Position numbers and translations under genes: made by a program. Positions 5,183-7,834 of a stretch of 7,834 nt of DNA are shown piece by piece. Where the stretch lies: the NCBI GenBank assembly GCA_028702895.1, contig JAQVNZ010000034.1, positions 1 through 7,834 on the forward strand. Reading direction: 5' to 3'. Origin of the DNA: Candidatus Iainarchaeum sp. (GTDB lineage Archaea; Iainarchaeota; Iainarchaeia; Iainarchaeales; JAAZKV01). Numbering within the stretch: the stretch's first letter is position 1; every line of letters begins with the position of its first letter. Below the pieces are notes generated by a model. The model was not told the DNA's origin and searched no databases. It saw only the letters and a list, made by a program, of their open reading frames with translations.

Positions 5183-5190
5183 TTTATTAA
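5183..5190 (+). promoter_or_regulatory. TATA box of uvrA (leaderless type)
   Basis: TTTATTAA lies at -30 to -23 from the uvrA ATG, preceded by the A-rich AAACAAA, which could act as a BRE. No Shine-Dalgarno lies between it and ATG. A second AT-rich stretch, TTTATATA at 5195-5202, is too close to the ATG to drive a transcript containing it, so the first is preferred. It is identical in sequence and spacing to the box at 121-128. Confidence 0.6.
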
Positions 5191-5212
5191 TGCTTTTATA
5201 TATTTCATTTCT

Positions 5213-7834
5213 ATGAAGGATATTATTGTAAAGGGTGCGAGAGAGCATAATTTAAAAAATATTGATGTTACATTACCAAGAGATAAATTTATTGTAATAA
5301 CTGGTTTATCTGGTAGTGGAAAGAGTACTCTAGCTTTTGATACGATTTATGCTGAGGGTCAAAGGAGATATGTTGAATCCTTAAGCGCATATGCTCGTCA
5401 ATTTATTGGTTTAATGGATAAACCTGATGTGGATTCAATTGATGGTCTTTCACCAGCAATTTCTATAGAACAAAAATCTACTTCTAATAATCCACGCTCA
5501 ACTGTAGGAACGGTTACTGAAATATACGATTATTTAAGACTTCTTTATGCAAGAATCGGAATACCTTATTGTCCAACACATAAAATAAAAATTGAATCTC
5601 AAACTCCAACAAAAATTGCACAAAAAATAAGAAAACAATTCAAAGGTAGTATTACAATTCTCTCTCCAATAATTAGACAAAAAAAAGGAACTTATGAAAA
5701 TTTATTAGTAGAACTTAATAAAGAAGGATTCGTTCGAGCTAGAGTTGATAAAAAAATAATTCGAACAGATGAAAAAATAAATTTAGTTAGATATGAAATG
5801 CACGATATTCAAATAGTAATTGATAGAATTAATGCAAGTGAAAAAACAAGATTAACTGAAAGTATTGAAATCGCATTAAAAAAAAGTGATGGTTTAGTAA
5901 TAGTTCTTGATGACAAAGAAAACGAATATATTTTTTCTAGTAAATTATCTTGTCCTAAATGTGATATTAGTTTTGAAGAATTACAACCAAGAATGTTTTC
6001 ATTCAACTCTCCATTTGGAGCATGCGAAGAATGTAAGGGTTTAGGAGAAAAAATGGAGTTTGATCCAAACTTAATAATTCCAGATAAAAGTAAAAGTATT
6101 CTTGATGGCGCAATAAAAATTTATGGAAAAATGGATTTATCTTGGAGAAGTCAACAATTAGCAATGGTTGGCAGAACACATGGATTTAGTTTAGTAGTTC
6201 CAATAGAGAGTTTTAGTAAAAAACAATTTGATGTTTTATTATATGGTGATTCCACACCAATAAATGGAAAGTGGAATAATGGAGATAAAATGGATTTTTC
6301 AGATGGATGGGAAGGATTAATCCCTCAATCAGAAAGATTATTAACACAAACAGAATCTGAATGGAGAAAAGAAAATTTTACAAAATTTATGCGTTCAAGT
6401 ATTTGCCCAAAATGTAATGGTGTGAGATTAAAAGAAAAAATATTATTTGTAAAAATTAATGAAAAATCAATAGTTGATTTTACTTCACTAAGTGTTATTA
6501 ACGCGTTAAAATTCATGGTTAATTTAAAATTAACTGCAAAAGAAAATGAGATATCAAAACTAATTTTAAAAGAAATAAATGATAGATTAAATTTTTTAAA
6601 CAATGTTGGATTAGGATATTTGACACTAAATCGTACTGCTGGAACTCTTTCTGGTGGAGAAGCACAAAGGATAAGACTTGCAACACAAATAGGCTCTAAT
6701 TTAATGGGAGTATTATACATTCTAGATGAACCCTCAATTGGATTACATCAAAAAGATAATGAAAAATTAATAGAAACACTTTACAAATTACGCGATGTTG
6801 GAAATACTTTAATAGTTGTAGAACATGATGAAGACACAATAAGAAAAGCTGATTATGTTGTGGACATGGGCCCGGGTGCTGGAGTACACGGTGGACAAAT
6901 TGTTGCAAGTGGTTCTCCTAAAGAAATTGAAAAAAATCCGTTATCTTTAACAGGACAATATTTAAGTGGTAAATTAAAAATCGATTATCCAAAAATAAGA
7001 AGAAAACAAAATGGTGAAATAAATTTTATTGGTTGTAGTGAAAATAATTTAAAAAATATTAATATAAAATTACCATTAGGTGTAATGACTTGTTTGACTG
7101 GAGCTAGTGGTAGTGGAAAAAGTACTTTAATGGGTTCTATAATAAATAATGGTTTAATAAAAAAATTGGAATTAAGCACCTCTACACTTGATATTGGAAA
7201 ACATAAAGAAATACAAATAAATGGGGAAATAGACAAGGTAATAGAAATTGATCAATCTCCTATTGGAAGAACTCCTAGAAGTAATCCTGCAACTTACATA
7301 AAAATGTTTGATGAAATAAGAGCATTGTTTGCAGAAACACGCGAAGCGAAACTTAGAGGGTATAAAGCTGGAAGATTTTCTTTTAATGTTCCTGGAGGGC
7401 GATGTGAAAAATGTAGGGGGGATGGGACAATAAAAATTGAAATGAATTTTTTACCCGCCGTTTATGTTGAATGTGAGGAATGTAAAGGAAAAAGATATAA
7501 TGAAGAAACCCTTGCAGTAACTTTTAAAGATAAAAATATTTCTCAAATCCTAGATTTAAGTGTAGAAGAAGCAGTAACTGTTTTTGAAAATATTCCTAAA
7601 ATAAAACAAAAATTAGTCGTGTTAAATTCTGTTGGATTAGGTTATATAAAATTAGGTCAAAGTGCAACAACCCTTTCGGGTGGAGAAGCTCAAAGAATAA
7701 AATTAACTCGCGAATTATCAAAAAGAGATACTGGTCAAACTCTTTATTTGCTAGATGAACCAACAACCGGATTACATTTTGCGGACATTAAAAAACTTTT
7801 AAACGTTTTACAAGTATTAGTTGACAAAGGAAAT
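5213..7834 (+). CDS. uvrA: Excinuclease ABC subunit A (UvrA), 3' end beyond the window
   Basis: UvrA is the damage-recognition ATPase of nucleotide excision repair; as a dimer it loads UvrB on lesions. The frame is open for 874 codons to the last base, against about 940 for the family, so roughly the last 65-70 residues are outside the window. First ATPase: Walker A GLSGSGKST (31-39), signature LSGGEAQRI (479-487), Walker B LYILDEP (501-507). Second: Walker A GASGSGKST (630-638), signature LSGGEAQRI (821-829), Walker B LYLLDEP (844-850). Zinc-binding Cys pairs are C247/C250 with C271/C274 and C731/C734 with C754/C757; a further CPKC pair is at 398-401. All key residues are intact. ATG at 5213 starts the canonical KDIIVKGAREHNLKNI and fits a leaderless transcript. 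Whether uvrB or uvrC follows cannot be seen. Confidence 0.98.
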   Translation, partial: MKDIIVKGAREHNLKNIDVTLPRDKFIVITGLSGSGKSTLAFDTIYAEGQRRYVESLSAYARQFIGLMDKPDVDSIDGLSPAISIEQKSTSNNPRSTVGTVTEIYDYLRLLYARIGIPYCPTHKIKIESQTPTKIAQKIRKQFKGSITILSPIIRQKKGTYENLLVELNKEGFVRARVDKKIIRTDEKINLVRYEMHDIQIVIDRINASEKTRLTESIEIALKKSDGLVIVLDDKENEYIFSSKLSCPKCDISFEELQPRMFSFNSPFGACEECKGLGEKMEFDPNLIIPDKSKSILDGAIKIYGKMDLSWRSQQLAMVGRTHGFSLVVPIESFSKKQFDVLLYGDSTPINGKWNNGDKMDFSDGWEGLIPQSERLLTQTESEWRKENFTKFMRSSICPKCNGVRLKEKILFVKINEKSIVDFTSLSVINALKFMVNLKLTAKENEISKLILKEINDRLNFLNNVGLGYLTLNRTAGTLSGGEAQRIRLATQIGSNLMGVLYILDEPSIGLHQKDNEKLIETLYKLRDVGNTLIVVEHDEDTIRKADYVVDMGPGAGVHGGQIVASGSPKEIEKNPLSLTGQYLSGKLKIDYPKIRRKQNGEINFIGCSENNLKNINIKLPLGVMTCLTGASGSGKSTLMGSIINNGLIKKLELSTSTLDIGKHKEIQINGEIDKVIEIDQSPIGRTPRSNPATYIKMFDEIRALFAETREAKLRGYKAGRFSFNVPGGRCEKCRGDGTIKIEMNFLPAVYVECEECKGKRYNEETLAVTFKDKNISQILDLSVEEAVTVFENIPKIKQKLVVLNSVGLGYIKLGQSATTLSGGEAQRIKLTRELSKRDTGQTLYLLDEPTTGLHFADIKKLLNVLQVLVDKGN

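Noticed and set aside
6325..7236. Three minus-strand open frames opposite uvrA (6325-6720, 6696-6908, 6985-7236)
   Set aside because: They are antisense shadows of a strongly conserved uvrA coding region and match no known motif.

Overview
The window is about 7.8 kb of very AT-rich DNA (roughly a quarter to 30% GC by eye) from what looks like an archaeon. Four features support this. Both tRNAs lack an encoded CCA. Two genes carry a GTGA-type Shine-Dalgarno exactly four bases before ATG. Two other genes have no Shine-Dalgarno but share an identical TATA-like box, TTTATTAA, at -30 to -23 from ATG, as expected for leaderless archaeal transcripts. Gene content and tight packing suggest a small-genome lineage such as DPANN, but no phylogenetic marker proves it. 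The standard genetic code is used: TGG for Trp, TGA as stop.

Layout. Bases 1-23 are not biological: they match the 3' end of an Illumina TruSeq adapter, so the contig ends in uncut adapter. Next, on the minus strand, is the N-terminus of an unidentified gene (24-98, cut by the adapter) with its promoter. A degenerate 19-bp A/T-tract repeat (about 143-237) separates it from a full ABC exporter half-transporter (234-2015). A small Imm5-like putative immunity protein (2115-2624) follows, lying directly behind a tRNA-Ser with an unusual ACT anticodon (2665-2748). The tRNA-plus-gene unit is duplicated in tandem: a normal tRNA-Ser(GCT) (3033-3116) is followed, after the same 40-bp spacer, by a decayed 86-bp remnant of the immunity-like gene (2907-2992). 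Upstream of the second tRNA is a small GC-richer hairpin.

The next two genes form a tight minus-strand operon: an SdpI/DUF1648 membrane protein (4300-4944), then a DUF362 protein with a 2[4Fe-4S] ferredoxin insert (3249-4295), 4 bp apart. The 268-bp divergent gap (4945-5212) holds a probable remnant of an aspartokinase-type ACT-domain C-terminus and the promoter of uvrA. uvrA (5213 to the window end) is plus-strand and lacks about its last 65-70 codons because the window stops.

Functionally the intact genes are mostly housekeeping: export, a redox/Fe-S protein, DNA repair and Ser decoding. I see no convincing new multi-gene system. The most interesting points are the tRNA-Ser/Imm5-like tandem duplication with the A34 anticodon, the ACT-domain relic, and the matched leaderless promoters.
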